DNA of 64,000 nt from Dyadobacter chenhuakuii (GTDB lineage: Bacteria; Bacteroidota; Bacteroidia; Cytophagales; Spirosomataceae): contig NZ_CP098805.1 in NCBI RefSeq assembly GCF_023821985.2, forward strand, positions 3,348,001 to 3,412,000, written 5' to 3'. Shown piece after piece: positions 50,207-59,242 of this stretch. Below the pieces are notes generated by a model that was not told the origin of the DNA, searched no databases, and was given only the letters and a program-made list of their open reading frames with translations. A program made the translations under genes and the position numbers. Numbering within the stretch: position 1 is the first letter of the stretch; the number at the start of each line of letters is the position of its first letter.

Positions 50207-51202
50207 TTGATAATTGAAACTCGTGCATATGCCCGCGCCGGGCTGCTAGGCAATCCTTCTGATGGTTTTTTTGGGAAAACGATATCCATTTCTGTCAGAA
50301 ATTTTGGCGCTTCCATTTCACTGTATGAATCCCCTGAACTCCATATTGAATCGGAGCCGCAGGATGAGAGCACATTTCGCAGCATTTTTCACTTGCGCGA
50401 CACGGTTAGCATGCTGGGTTACAATGGTGGGATTCCGCTGATTAAAGCGGGGATCAAGAAATTCGGGGATTACTGCGAAGACAACGGCATCCGGCTTCCT
50501 AACCGGAATTTCACTGTTCGTTACCGGTCTTCCATTCCGCGTCAGGTTGGCATGTCAGGTTCAAGCGCAATCGTGGTTGCATTGTTCCGCGCGCTGATGC
50601 AGTTTTACAAGGTTGAAATTCCGAAGGAAATCCTTCCGCAGCTCGTCATGGTGACCGAAACCGAAGAACTCGGCATTACAGCCGGGTTACAGGACCGCGT
50701 GATCCAATGTTATGAAGGCTGTGTTTATATGGATTTTGACAAAGAACTCATCGACCGTCAAGGTTATGGACTTTACGAACGGATAGATCCAGCTTTGCTT
50801 CCCAAATTATATGTAGCTTATAACACCAACCTCAGCAAAGTTTCCGGCAAGGTGCACAGCGATGTCAGGACACGTTTTGACCGCGGAGAGACCGACGTAA
50901 TTGATGTCCTGGGACAGATTGCGAAAAAAGCAGCGGATGGTCGCGAAGCCCTCATCGAGGGTCGTGCGCACGATCTCCATCAGTTAATGAATGAGAATTT
51001 TGATTTGCGCTGCAAAATTTACAATGTGCCCGAGTCCAACAAAAGGCTGATCAATGCAGCCCGTTCCTGCGGCGCATCTGCGAAATTCGCGGGATCCGGC
51101 GGAACGATCATCGGCATTTATCATGATGACGATATGCTGAACCAGCTTTTTGTAGAGCTTAAAAAGCATAATGCGCGGGTGATTAAGCCGTTCGTGGTTT
51201 AG
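50207..51202 (+). CDS. GHMP-family sugar kinase, glucuronokinase-like
   Basis: A 331-residue GHMP kinase. The first strand IIETRAYARAGLLGNPSDG holds the substrate motif, SIPRQVGMSGSSAIVVALFRAL is the ATP-binding loop, and KFAGSGGTIIGI is motif 3. The segments LGITAGLQDRVIQCYEG and VHSDVRTRFDRGE resemble plant glucuronokinase, which makes glucuronic acid 1-phosphate. The first codon is TTG, chosen because it directly precedes the conserved strand and follows a promoter at 50180-50187. galU comes next, 112 bases downstream, so sugar-1-phosphate made here could feed a UDP-sugar. The sugar itself is uncertain. Confidence 0.8.
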   Translation: MIIETRAYARAGLLGNPSDGFFGKTISISVRNFGASISLYESPELHIESEPQDESTFRSIFHLRDTVSMLGYNGGIPLIKAGIKKFGDYCEDNGIRLPNRNFTVRYRSSIPRQVGMSGSSAIVVALFRALMQFYKVEIPKEILPQLVMVTETEELGITAGLQDRVIQCYEGCVYMDFDKELIDRQGYGLYERIDPALLPKLYVAYNTNLSKVSGKVHSDVRTRFDRGETDVIDVLGQIAKKAADGREALIEGRAHDLHQLMNENFDLRCKIYNVPESNKRLINAARSCGASAKFAGSGGTIIGIYHDDDMLNQLFVELKKHNARVIKPFVV

Positions 51203-51314
51203 GCCACCGGTGATCCGCCGTTACCTTCAAAAGACTTCATTAAAAAAGATATATTTACCAATTAACACCAAAGATGCCGAAGGCTGAATGCTAACGGCCG
51301 AAAGCCAACATCAT

Positions 51315-52178
51315 ATGATTCGTAAAGCTGTAATTCCTGCTGCCGGACTTGGAACCCGTTTTCTACCTGCAACCAAATCGATGCCTAAAGAAATGCTTCC
51401 TATTATCGACATTCCTACGATCCAGTATGTGGTTCAGGAGGCGGTTGATTCCGGCATTGAGGACATTCTGATTATTTCAGGAAAAGGAAAACGAGCCATC
51501 GAAGACCATTTCGACCGGAATGTTGAACTTGAAAGCCGTTTGGAAGAGAAGGAAGACTTGATGTGGTTCAATGAAATGCGCCGCCTGGCCGACATGGCCA
51601 ATGTGCATTTTGTAAGACAAAAAGAAGCCAACGGATTAGGGGACGCAATTTACTATGCACGTCACCACGTTGGTAATGAGCCGTTTGCTGTACTTCTGGG
51701 CGATACAATCATGGATTCTGTAATCCCGGTTACCCAACAGTTAATGGACACTTACGAGCAGTTTGGCGGCTCAGTCATCGCGGTGGAAGAAGTTGATCCC
51801 AAGAAAGTAAACCGCTACGGAATTGTAGGCGGAACATCATTAAGCGACACCATCATGGAATTGAGCGCGCTGGTCGAAAAGCCAGCCATCGAAGTCGCAC
51901 CATCCAACCTCGCCATTGCAGGCCGCTACATTCTGACTCCGGAAATTTTCAATACAATCGAGCAAACACCAAAGGGCAAAAACAACGAAATCCAGCTAAC
52001 TGATTCATTGTTACTCCTTCTCAAACGCGAAAACATCTACGCGCACCGCATAGAAGGCAAACGCCACGACATAGGAGATAAACTGGATTACCTGAAAACA
52101 ACGGTTGAGTTTGCATTGAAAAGGAAAGAATTCGCCGAACCGTTCAGGCAGTTTTTGATTGATATCTTGAATAAGTAG
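51315..52178 (+). CDS. galU: UTP-glucose-1-phosphate uridylyltransferase
   Basis: A 287-residue nucleotidyltransferase. The UTP-binding motif is AVIPAAGLGTRFLPATKSMPKEMLPI, followed by VQEAVDSGIEDILIISGKGKRAIEDHFD and the product region VLLGDTIMD with IAGRYILTPEIF. It makes UDP-glucose; some relatives accept other sugar 1-phosphates. The ATG at 51315 gives IRKAVIPAAG directly, so it is preferred over 51288. It follows the glucuronokinase-like gene and is followed by a long GC-rich inverted repeat, which may serve as its terminator. Confidence 0.95.
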   Translation: MIRKAVIPAAGLGTRFLPATKSMPKEMLPIIDIPTIQYVVQEAVDSGIEDILIISGKGKRAIEDHFDRNVELESRLEEKEDLMWFNEMRRLADMANVHFVRQKEANGLGDAIYYARHHVGNEPFAVLLGDTIMDSVIPVTQQLMDTYEQFGGSVIAVEEVDPKKVNRYGIVGGTSLSDTIMELSALVEKPAIEVAPSNLAIAGRYILTPEIFNTIEQTPKGKNNEIQLTDSLLLLLKRENIYAHRIEGKRHDIGDKLDYLKTTVEFALKRKEFAEPFRQFLIDILNK

Positions 52179-52195
52179 GGAGTTGCTTTTTTCTA

Positions 52196-52273
52196 GCCCT
52201 GTCAGCCTGAGCGGAGCCGAAGGCGCGTTACCCAGGAGTAGCGCGCCTTCGGCTCCGCTCAGGCTGACAGGGC
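52196..52273. repeat. Long perfect inverted repeat after galU
   Basis: Arms at 52196-52227 and 52242-52273 are perfect reverse complements of 32 bases over a 14-base loop. The arms contain CTGAGCGGAGCCGAAGG. The element resembles repeats common in Bacteroidota intergenic regions and could form a very stable hairpin. Confidence 0.85.
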
Positions 52274-52335
52274 CTTCGACCGCCCGCGGCCCGGTCCGCT
52301 TAGGCTGACAGGGCCTTTCGACCGCCCGGCGACCT
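52274..52335. repeat. Degraded copy of the same GC-rich repeat
   Basis: Starting with CCTTCGACCGCCCG, the segment repeats pieces of the arm (CCGCTTAGGCTGACAGGGCC) and a second CTTTCGACCGCCCGG, in the orientation of the right arm. Confidence 0.6.
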
Positions 52336-52348
52336 GACAAGCCAGTGA

Positions 52349-52762
52349 CTACTTCACCTCATAATCAATCCGAACCACTCTTCTCCCCTTTGCATCCACT
52401 GCGCCGATTGAAATATCGGTAATGTTCCTGCTGTTTGTCCTGATCTCCGTCTCTGCTCGTTTTGCGTTCTTTTCCCTTCTGCCATTTAAAATATAAGTAA
52501 CACTGTCTTTGGGATAGCCGAAAACGTCAAACCCGTGGTCGGTGAGAATGCTGCGCTTAATGGAATTGTATTTACCGGTTTCGGGAATTGCGGAAGTTGG
52601 GCTAACCTGAATGCTTTGGGGCGCTACGAAGTCGTAAATTTCAGATTTGTTGCCTCTGATCTGTTCATAAGTAGGGAAAGAATCCTTCTTTTTTGTTTGA
52701 GCGAAAGCAGGACCAGACGCTGTAAGAAATAATACAATCAAACATATACCGGCCTGTTTCAT
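52349..52762 (-). CDS. Hypothetical exported protein
   Basis: A 137-residue protein with a signal peptide (KQAGICLIVLFLTASGPAFA). The mature part is basic and contains YNSIKRSILTDHGFDVFGYPKD and ends in a strand-like RVVRIDYEVK. No family is recognised. It is the only gene between the galU repeats and the CNNM/CorC gene, on the minus strand, separated from that gene by 44 bases. Confidence 0.65.
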   Translation of the reverse strand: MKQAGICLIVLFLTASGPAFAQTKKKDSFPTYEQIRGNKSEIYDFVAPQSIQVSPTSAIPETGKYNSIKRSILTDHGFDVFGYPKDSVTYILNGRREKNAKRAETEIRTNSRNITDISIGAVDAKGRRVVRIDYEVK

Positions 52763-52806
52763 AACATTGTCAGATTGGAGAGTTATTGAATCTCAACAAA
52801 TAATAA

Positions 52807-54099
52807 TCAGTCATCAAACACAGTGATTTTTACCTGCGATATGGTTGCCCGCTGCTTTTTTAGAATGGTGAATTCGAAATGTTTGGTTTTAAGTTTTTCA
52901 CCAATAGCCGGAATTCTGCCGAATTTGTAGATCAGATAACCGGCCAGCGTTTCGTAATCACTTTCCTTTGAAATATCGTGTGGCAGTTTGTCATTAATAT
53001 CCGTGATCGATGCTGAACCTAATACTGTATATGTATTGTCGCTTTCGTTCTTCACTATGGGAATCTCATTGTCGTACTCATCCTGAATTTCCCCAACCAG
53101 CTCTTCCAGGATATCTTCCATCGTCACAATGCCATCAACACCGCCATACTCATCAATAATCACCGCCATTTGCTGCCTGCTGAGCTGAAAATCCCGCAAT
53201 AATGCACCGATCGGTTTGGACTCGTGAACCGTAGAAATGGGCCTGATAAGCTCAGTAAGCACGATTTCTTTTCCCTGCCTCATTCTTAAAAGCAGATCTT
53301 TCAAGTGCAGCACGCCCACAATCTGGTCCAGTGTATCTTCGTAAACCGGGATTCTGGAATAGCCTTCCTCAATGACTTTTTCAAGCTTTGCCTCATCAAA
53401 GTCGTTGATATCAATGCCAAAAACCTGCGGCCGTGGAATCATGATCTGTTTGGCGATCCGTTCGGAAAAATTGAATGCGTTTTTAATCAGATCATAGTCT
53501 GCCGCTTCGATCATGCCGCTATCCTTCTGCTGCTGAACCAGATAACGCAACTCATCGCTGCTATGCACTTCGCTCCCGTGCGAAGGTGTGATGCCCACTC
53601 CTTTAAGAATAAAGTTAGCAATGCCATTCAGCATCCATACAACCGGCCTGAAAACAAGATAGAATCCATGCAACGGATACGAAAGGAATAAAGTAGTTGC
53701 CTCGGGGCGTTGTATCGCAATGGATTTAGGCGCCAGCTCACCAAAAACAATGTGCAGCACCGTGATAATGGCGAAAGCGGCCGGCAAAGCGATCTGATGC
53801 GCCAGCTCAGGTTCCAGTGAAATCCCCACCAGTTCCATTCCCCCGATCAGTATCTTAGAGACAACCGGCTCCCCTATCCAACCCAAACCAAGACTTGCCA
53901 GTGTTATTCCAAATTGCGTAGCAGCCAGATATCCATCCAGATTAGCAACGATTTTTTTTGATAAAACGGCCATTGGATTCCCCTCCTGCGCTTTTTGCTC
54001 CAATTGCGAGGCTCGGATTTTCACAATCGCAAATTCCGCAGCCACAAAAAAGCCATTTAACAAGACGAGTACTAATGTTATTAAAACCTGGATAGCCAT
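52807..54099 (-). CDS. CNNM/CorC (HlyC) family membrane protein, DUF21 with CBS pair
   Basis: A 430-residue protein with an N-terminal DUF21 domain of four helices (VLVLLNGFFVAAEFAIVKIRASQLEQKAQEG), a pair of CBS domains at about residues 205-340 (QIMIPRPQVFGID and VDGIVTMEDILEELVGEIQDEYD), and a C-terminal CorC_HlyC domain (DTYTVLGSASITDIND-like text). It is usually thought to handle magnesium or other divalent cations, but family function varies; the hemolysin name is historic. Layout is complete. It diverges from the cytochrome gene. Confidence 0.92.
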   Translation of the reverse strand: MAIQVLITLVLVLLNGFFVAAEFAIVKIRASQLEQKAQEGNPMAVLSKKIVANLDGYLAATQFGITLASLGLGWIGEPVVSKILIGGMELVGISLEPELAHQIALPAAFAIITVLHIVFGELAPKSIAIQRPEATTLFLSYPLHGFYLVFRPVVWMLNGIANFILKGVGITPSHGSEVHSSDELRYLVQQQKDSGMIEAADYDLIKNAFNFSERIAKQIMIPRPQVFGIDINDFDEAKLEKVIEEGYSRIPVYEDTLDQIVGVLHLKDLLLRMRQGKEIVLTELIRPISTVHESKPIGALLRDFQLSRQQMAVIIDEYGGVDGIVTMEDILEELVGEIQDEYDNEIPIVKNESDNTYTVLGSASITDINDKLPHDISKESDYETLAGYLIYKFGRIPAIGEKLKTKHFEFTILKKQRATISQVKITVFDD

Positions 54100-54315
54100 T
54101 CAAGATGAGTTTTTGAAAAAAGGGTAATGAACTGCATGTTATGAAAAAATTATTCCAAATAATACAGCAGGGCACATAAGCGTGCAACCTGAATTGTTTT
54201 AATATTGTATTGAATGCGTTTTTGACAGTATAATGACTGGTGTAGCGCCTCTTTAATTTTCATTTATTCTGACTAAACAAGATTATAACTAAATCCTGAA
54301 TAAGGAACTGCCTCA

Positions 54316-57300
54316 ATGATTTCCAAGAAACATTTACGAAAACCATTATTTCTTCTTGCTGCCACGGGCGTTGTCGTGGTCTCTTGCATGAAAATGTCGC
54401 CGACTGGCTCCAAAACGGGTGTTACGTCGAAGACAAACAGCACAGCTGTTATCATTAAAGAGGATGCAGCGACAGGTAAAGCACGCGCCAAAGAAATCCG
54501 TGACAAAACGGTCGTTAAGCTTGCTGACGGCCTCAAACTCGATCTTTGGGCATCAGATTCCCTTGCACCGGACCCGGTTGCAATATCTGTTGACGATCAG
54601 GGAAGGGTTTATTTGAACAGAACGAACCGTCAGAAAAATTCAGAGTTTGACATTCGGGGTCACCGGAACTGGATGACCGCTTCTATTGCCTTGCAGACCG
54701 TGGAAGAGCGCCGCGCTTTTCTTCGCAGCACCTTTGCGCCTGAGAAAAGCAAGGAAAACAGCTGGCTGAAAGACCTGAATGGCGACGGAAGCCATGACTG
54801 GAAAGATCTAGCCGTAGAAAAAGATGAAGTTTGGCGCATAGAAGACACTGATAATGATGGCATTGCCGATGTTTCCATGCGGATTCTGGACGATTTCTTT
54901 GAGGAAGTTTCCGACGTTGCCGGTGGTGTCCTGATTCGCGCGAAGGATGCATTCGTTGCAATTGCTCCGGATCTATGGAGACTGACAGATACAAACGGTG
55001 ACGGCGTTTTGGACCAAAAAACCTCCATTAGCCACGGTTATGGCGTCCACATTGGCTTTGGGGGTCACGGAATGTCTAACCCGATTGAAGGACCGGACGG
55101 TAAAATTTACTGGAACATCGGAGACATTGGCGCCAACATTACCACAGCCGAAGGCGTGAAACACGAGCATCCAAACTCGGGAATCATTGCCCGTTCCAAC
55201 CCTGATGGAAGTGATTTTGAGGTTTTTGCGCATGGTTTGAGAAACACGCATGAATTTGTCTTCGACGAATACGGAAACCTGATCAGCTCGGATAACGATG
55301 GTGACCATCCCGGCGAAAGTGAGCGTTTGGTCCATGTTGTGGAAGGCTCTGACGCAGGTTGGAGGTCGAACTGGCAATACGGAAAATATACGGATCCTAA
55401 GAACAACAGTTATAAAGTTTGGATGGATGAACAATTGTATAAACCGCGTTGGGATGGCCAGGCGGCATACATTATCCCGCCCATTCAAAATTTCCATAAC
55501 GGTCCGACGGGTATGCAATACAACCCGGGGACAGCATTGGGATCAGCTTGGAAAAATAAATTCTTCCTGGTTGAGTTCGTGGGTAACCCTGCTCGTTCAC
55601 CGATTTGGGCATTTGGCTTGAAGCCGAAAGGTGCGTCATTCGTATTGGATGGAGAGAAAAATATTCTGAACGGAATCCTGCCCACGGGCATTCGCTTCGG
55701 GCCGGATGGTGCTTTGTACGTGGCTGACTGGATCAATGGTTGGGATACAAAAAATTACGGAAGGGTTTGGAAACTGGATGTTTCTGATGACAAAAATGAC
55801 CTGAAAGAGCTGCGCACGGTGACAAAACGCCTTATGCAACTGGACTACACCAAGCAAACGGATGATATGCTGTTGACCTTATTGGGCAACCAGGATATGC
55901 GTATCCGCCAGAAAGCGCAGTTTGAACTGGCAACGCACGGCGCAAAAGGTGCAGCCGTTCTGAGCAAAGCCATTGCGCAAACAGGCAATCAGCTGGAAAG
56001 AATTCACGGTATTTGGGGAATGGGCCAATTGGCGCGTCAGGACAAAGCCTATGCGAATGTGCTGATGACATTGCTGAAAGATTCGGATGAAGAAATTTCG
56101 GTTCAAGCTGCGAAAGTGCTCGGCGACGCGAAAATCGCCGAAGCTGGCCCCATGCTTATCCCTATGCTTGCATCAAAGAACCCAAGAATGCAGTTCTTCG
56201 GAGCGCAGGCGCTCGGACGCATTGCTGACAAACAAGCCGTTGCGCCACTTTTGGCAATGATAAAAACCAATAATGATCAGGATGTTTATTTAAGACATGC
56301 CGCCGTGCTTGCATTGTCCCGGATTGGTGAGGTTGAACCGATCGTAGCCTTGTCATCCAGCCCTGAAAAATCGCTCAGGACTGCCGCCGTGCTTGTTTTA
56401 AGACGACTGCGTAATGAAAAAGTTAGCGTGTTTTTGCAGGATAAAGATGAATACATTGTAACCGAGGCAGCTCGTGCGATCAATGACGACTTGTCTATTC
56501 CTGCTTCCCTGCCTGCATTAGCAGCGCTTTTGCAACAGAAAAGATTCACTTCCGAGCCATTACTGAGAAGAGCGATAAATGCTTCCCTGCGCGTTGGAAC
56601 AAATGACCAGCTCGATAATCTCATTGCTTTTGCACAACGGAAAGATGTAGACAAAGACGTCCGCACTGAGGCTTTGGCAGCATTGGGAACCTGGGCCAGC
56701 CCATCCGTTATGGATCGCGTGGATGGTCGTTACAGAGGGATTGTGGAACGTGATCCAGCGCTTGTGAAGTCGAAAGTTCAGCCGGTTGTTGCAGGCCTGC
56801 TGAATGACAACGACGCAGGCACATTGATCGCAGCTGCGCAAATGGTAACAAACCTGGGAATGTCTGAAAACAATGCTGCTTTGGCAAAGATCCTGAGCAC
56901 GCATAAGGACGCGAAAGTAAGAACCGCCATGCTTGTCGCGCTGAACGAACTGAAATATTCGGATATGGAAACGGCGATGAAGCTCGGTATGACCGATACA
57001 GATGCGGATGTGCGCACAGCGGCATTGGGAATGGCAGGAAGCGTAAATATGTCAAAAGAAGCATTGACCGACATTTCGAAAAGCATTTTTGAAAAAGGAA
57101 GTGTAAAGGAACAACAGCAAATGTTACGTGTTTTGGGCACGATCCCTGTGGCTAAAACACAAGGTATTTTTGAAGATCTGATCGGTAAGATGTCAGACAA
57201 GAAATTGCCACAGAGCCTTGCATTGGATCTTTCGGAGGCAGTTGACTCTACCAAGTCCGAAGCGCTGATCGCGAAACTGGCTCCGCTGCGCACGACTGGA

Positions 57301-57759
57301 ATGACCGTTGCTGACTACCAGGATGCGCTTTTTGGTGGAAATGCGCAGTTGGGCAGAAGATATTTTATGACCAATTCGGCTGCGGAATGCGTGCGGTGCC
57401 ATTCTATCGGCGGCCAGGGCGGCGAAGTTGGTCCTAACCTTTCCAACATTGGCAATGTGCTTTCAAGAGATCAAATATTACAAGCGCTGATCGAGCCAAG
57501 CGCACGGCTTTCGCCCGGATTCGGAATGGTTATGCTTACATTGAAAGACGGCACATCCGCCGCGGGAATCCTGACCCAGGAAAGCGACCACGAACTGGTC
57601 CTGAAAACGTCAGAAGCCGAACCATTAAAAATCGCAACCGCAAGGATCGCCAAACGCGACAACGTCCCATCCAGCATGCCCCCCATGGGCACAATCATGT
57701 CCAAAAGAGAAATCAGGGATATGGTCGAGTTTTTGTCGGGATTGAAAAGCGGGAGATAA
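54316..57759 (+). CDS. Large lipoprotein cytochrome: propeller, HEAT repeats and CxxCH domain (PVC-type)
   Basis: A 1147-residue exported protein. The lipobox is VVSC near residue 24. Residues 60-490 form a seven-blade-like domain typical of membrane-bound dehydrogenase sequences (VAISVDDQGRVYLNRTNRQ, DNDGDHPGESERLVHV, PTGIRFGPDGALYVADW), followed by about 500 residues of HEAT/PBS repeats (MRIRQKAQFELA, VQAAKVLGDAKI, MQFFGAQALGRIAD). The end has a single c-type heme site, C1025-V-R-C1028-H, with a C-terminal GP-N-LSNIG motif. Proteins like this are known from Planctomycetes/Verrucomicrobia and Bacteroidota; they probably oxidise a sugar or alcohol in the periplasm. Confidence 0.88.
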   Translation: MISKKHLRKPLFLLAATGVVVVSCMKMSPTGSKTGVTSKTNSTAVIIKEDAATGKARAKEIRDKTVVKLADGLKLDLWASDSLAPDPVAISVDDQGRVYLNRTNRQKNSEFDIRGHRNWMTASIALQTVEERRAFLRSTFAPEKSKENSWLKDLNGDGSHDWKDLAVEKDEVWRIEDTDNDGIADVSMRILDDFFEEVSDVAGGVLIRAKDAFVAIAPDLWRLTDTNGDGVLDQKTSISHGYGVHIGFGGHGMSNPIEGPDGKIYWNIGDIGANITTAEGVKHEHPNSGIIARSNPDGSDFEVFAHGLRNTHEFVFDEYGNLISSDNDGDHPGESERLVHVVEGSDAGWRSNWQYGKYTDPKNNSYKVWMDEQLYKPRWDGQAAYIIPPIQNFHNGPTGMQYNPGTALGSAWKNKFFLVEFVGNPARSPIWAFGLKPKGASFVLDGEKNILNGILPTGIRFGPDGALYVADWINGWDTKNYGRVWKLDVSDDKNDLKELRTVTKRLMQLDYTKQTDDMLLTLLGNQDMRIRQKAQFELATHGAKGAAVLSKAIAQTGNQLERIHGIWGMGQLARQDKAYANVLMTLLKDSDEEISVQAAKVLGDAKIAEAGPMLIPMLASKNPRMQFFGAQALGRIADKQAVAPLLAMIKTNNDQDVYLRHAAVLALSRIGEVEPIVALSSSPEKSLRTAAVLVLRRLRNEKVSVFLQDKDEYIVTEAARAINDDLSIPASLPALAALLQQKRFTSEPLLRRAINASLRVGTNDQLDNLIAFAQRKDVDKDVRTEALAALGTWASPSVMDRVDGRYRGIVERDPALVKSKVQPVVAGLLNDNDAGTLIAAAQMVTNLGMSENNAALAKILSTHKDAKVRTAMLVALNELKYSDMETAMKLGMTDTDADVRTAALGMAGSVNMSKEALTDISKSIFEKGSVKEQQQMLRVLGTIPVAKTQGIFEDLIGKMSDKKLPQSLALDLSEAVDSTKSEALIAKLAPLRTTGMTVADYQDALFGGNAQLGRRYFMTNSAAECVRCHSIGGQGGEVGPNLSNIGNVLSRDQILQALIEPSARLSPGFGMVMLTLKDGTSAAGILTQESDHELVLKTSEAEPLKIATARIAKRDNVPSSMPPMGTIMSKREIRDMVEFLSGLKSGR

Positions 57760-57766
57760 GAGTAAG

Positions 57767-57800
57767 AAAGTCCGGGTTATGAAATTGGCCCGGACTTTTT
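57767..57800 (+). terminator. Terminator of the cytochrome gene
   Basis: AAAGTCCGGG (57767-57776) and CCCGGACTTT (57789-57798) form a perfect 10-bp stem followed by TT. Confidence 0.75.
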
Positions 57801-57845
57801 ATCAAAAATCCATTGCACAATTTCAGTTCATCAACGTTCGCATTA

Positions 57846-58892
57846 ATGGAATTAGATAAGAAGGAGGCGGAGGCGGTTAGTAAGGCTATTCAGCATTGGC
57901 AGGAGAGCAATAAGATTTCCGGGGAATTGGCGGAGGAATTGCGGAACAGTTATCAGTTGCGTAATGCCAATGTGGATGCGATCGCTATTTACGCGCTGAT
58001 TTCGGCTGTTTCGTGTGGATTGCTGGCATTTGGTGCTTTGGTGCTTGATGAAAAGTGGCTGGAACAACTGCGTAACAAATGGGGCTTTTCGGAAACCATT
58101 TTTGGGATTGGCTTTACTGCACTGGCGGCCTTATTTATTTATCTGGCCAAAAGAAGACAAACCAAATATCCCGCTTCAAAAGCAAGCAATGAAACCTACA
58201 ACATTACCATCATCCTCACCATTGGCGTCGCAATCACTTATTGGACGCGCAGTTTTACCAATTTTGACGGAAATTATGCCATTCCACTGCTCATAGCAAC
58301 CGTTGTTTACGGTGGCGTGGCGGTTTTCCTCCGTTCTACATTGCTATGGACGGTGATGATCATTTCACTGGCAGGCTGGTGGGGCGCTCAGACACATTTT
58401 TGGTCCGGTGGCAGTTACCGGTTTCTGGGAATGAATTATCCGTTGCGGATGACCGTTTTCGGACTGGCTATCTGGTTATTTTCTATTGGTTTCCAAAGGC
58501 TTAAACTCCTGCCATTCTTTCAGGAAACAACTTACTCCATTGGCCTTTTCCTTTTTCTGCTGGCTGCATGGACACTATCCATTTTTGGAAATTACGATGA
58601 CCTGAGCGGTTGGACGGCGATTAAGCAGAGTTATTTCTGGTATTGGGCGCTGGGTTTCAGTATCATGCTTGCCCTATTGCTTGTTTACGCGTTTCAGAAC
58701 AAATTGGAAACATTGCGGGACCTGGGACTGGTGTTTTTCCTGGTTAATATTTATACAAGATATTTTGAATATTTCTGGGACAGGACCAACAAAGGGATTT
58801 TCTTTGCCGTTCTCGCGCTGTCATTCTGGTTTGTAGGAAAAAAAGCCGAGCAGTTGAGAAATAAAAACAGCATATCAAAAGCGGATTCATGA
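57846..58892 (+). CDS. DUF2157-like multi-spanning membrane protein
   Basis: A 348-residue protein with about nine to ten transmembrane helices after a soluble N-terminal part of about 50 residues (KKEAEAVSKAIQHWQESNKISGELAEELRNSYQL). This helical start followed by many helices is seen in DUF2157 proteins, whose function is unknown. The frame is open upstream to 57813; ATG 57846 fits the N-terminal helix. The stop overlaps the next start by four bases (ATGA), so it is cotranslated with the DUF6984 gene. Confidence 0.7.
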   Translation: MELDKKEAEAVSKAIQHWQESNKISGELAEELRNSYQLRNANVDAIAIYALISAVSCGLLAFGALVLDEKWLEQLRNKWGFSETIFGIGFTALAALFIYLAKRRQTKYPASKASNETYNITIILTIGVAITYWTRSFTNFDGNYAIPLLIATVVYGGVAVFLRSTLLWTVMIISLAGWWGAQTHFWSGGSYRFLGMNYPLRMTVFGLAIWLFSIGFQRLKLLPFFQETTYSIGLFLFLLAAWTLSIFGNYDDLSGWTAIKQSYFWYWALGFSIMLALLLVYAFQNKLETLRDLGLVFFLVNIYTRYFEYFWDRTNKGIFFAVLALSFWFVGKKAEQLRNKNSISKADS

Positions 58893-59230
58893 GCAGCATC
58901 AGGCCCATCAGACAAAACGAAATTGACCTCATACATTTTCTGCTCCAAACATTAAACCTCGACCCAAAGGATTTCCCTATCAACAATGATGTGGACGAAT
59001 ATGAGGGTGGAAAAATGGGCAGCATTAGTTTGGGTGGCAATGTGGATGCTTATGAAGGCGATTTGATCCAGGCGGAGTATGTCGACAGCGACGGCACACC
59101 GGTTGTTATTACACTTACGAAAGACACTCAAAATCACCTCCTCGACCTCGACTTCTGGAAAGTAGATTTTTCAAAACTAATCGACTACCCGCGGCCAGAT
59201 CAGCTGATATTTTCACAAAAAGCAGAGTAA
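58889..59230 (+). CDS. DUF6984 family small protein
   Basis: A 113-residue soluble protein. RPIRQNEIDLIHFLLQTLNL at the start, GKMGSISLGG in the middle and LLDLDFWKVDFSKLIDYP near the end match the DUF6984 pattern, a family of unknown function frequent in Bacteroidota. It is acidic. Start overlaps the preceding membrane-protein stop (ATGA), so they are coexpressed, but no functional link is known. Confidence 0.65.
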   Translation: MSSIRPIRQNEIDLIHFLLQTLNLDPKDFPINNDVDEYEGGKMGSISLGGNVDAYEGDLIQAEYVDSDGTPVVITLTKDTQNHLLDLDFWKVDFSKLIDYPRPDQLIFSQKAE

Positions 59231-59242
59231 AAACGTTCGCTT

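Noticed and set aside
52011-52340. 109-residue minus-strand frame across the galU end
   Set aside because: It is made of the GC-rich repeat and the antisense of galU.
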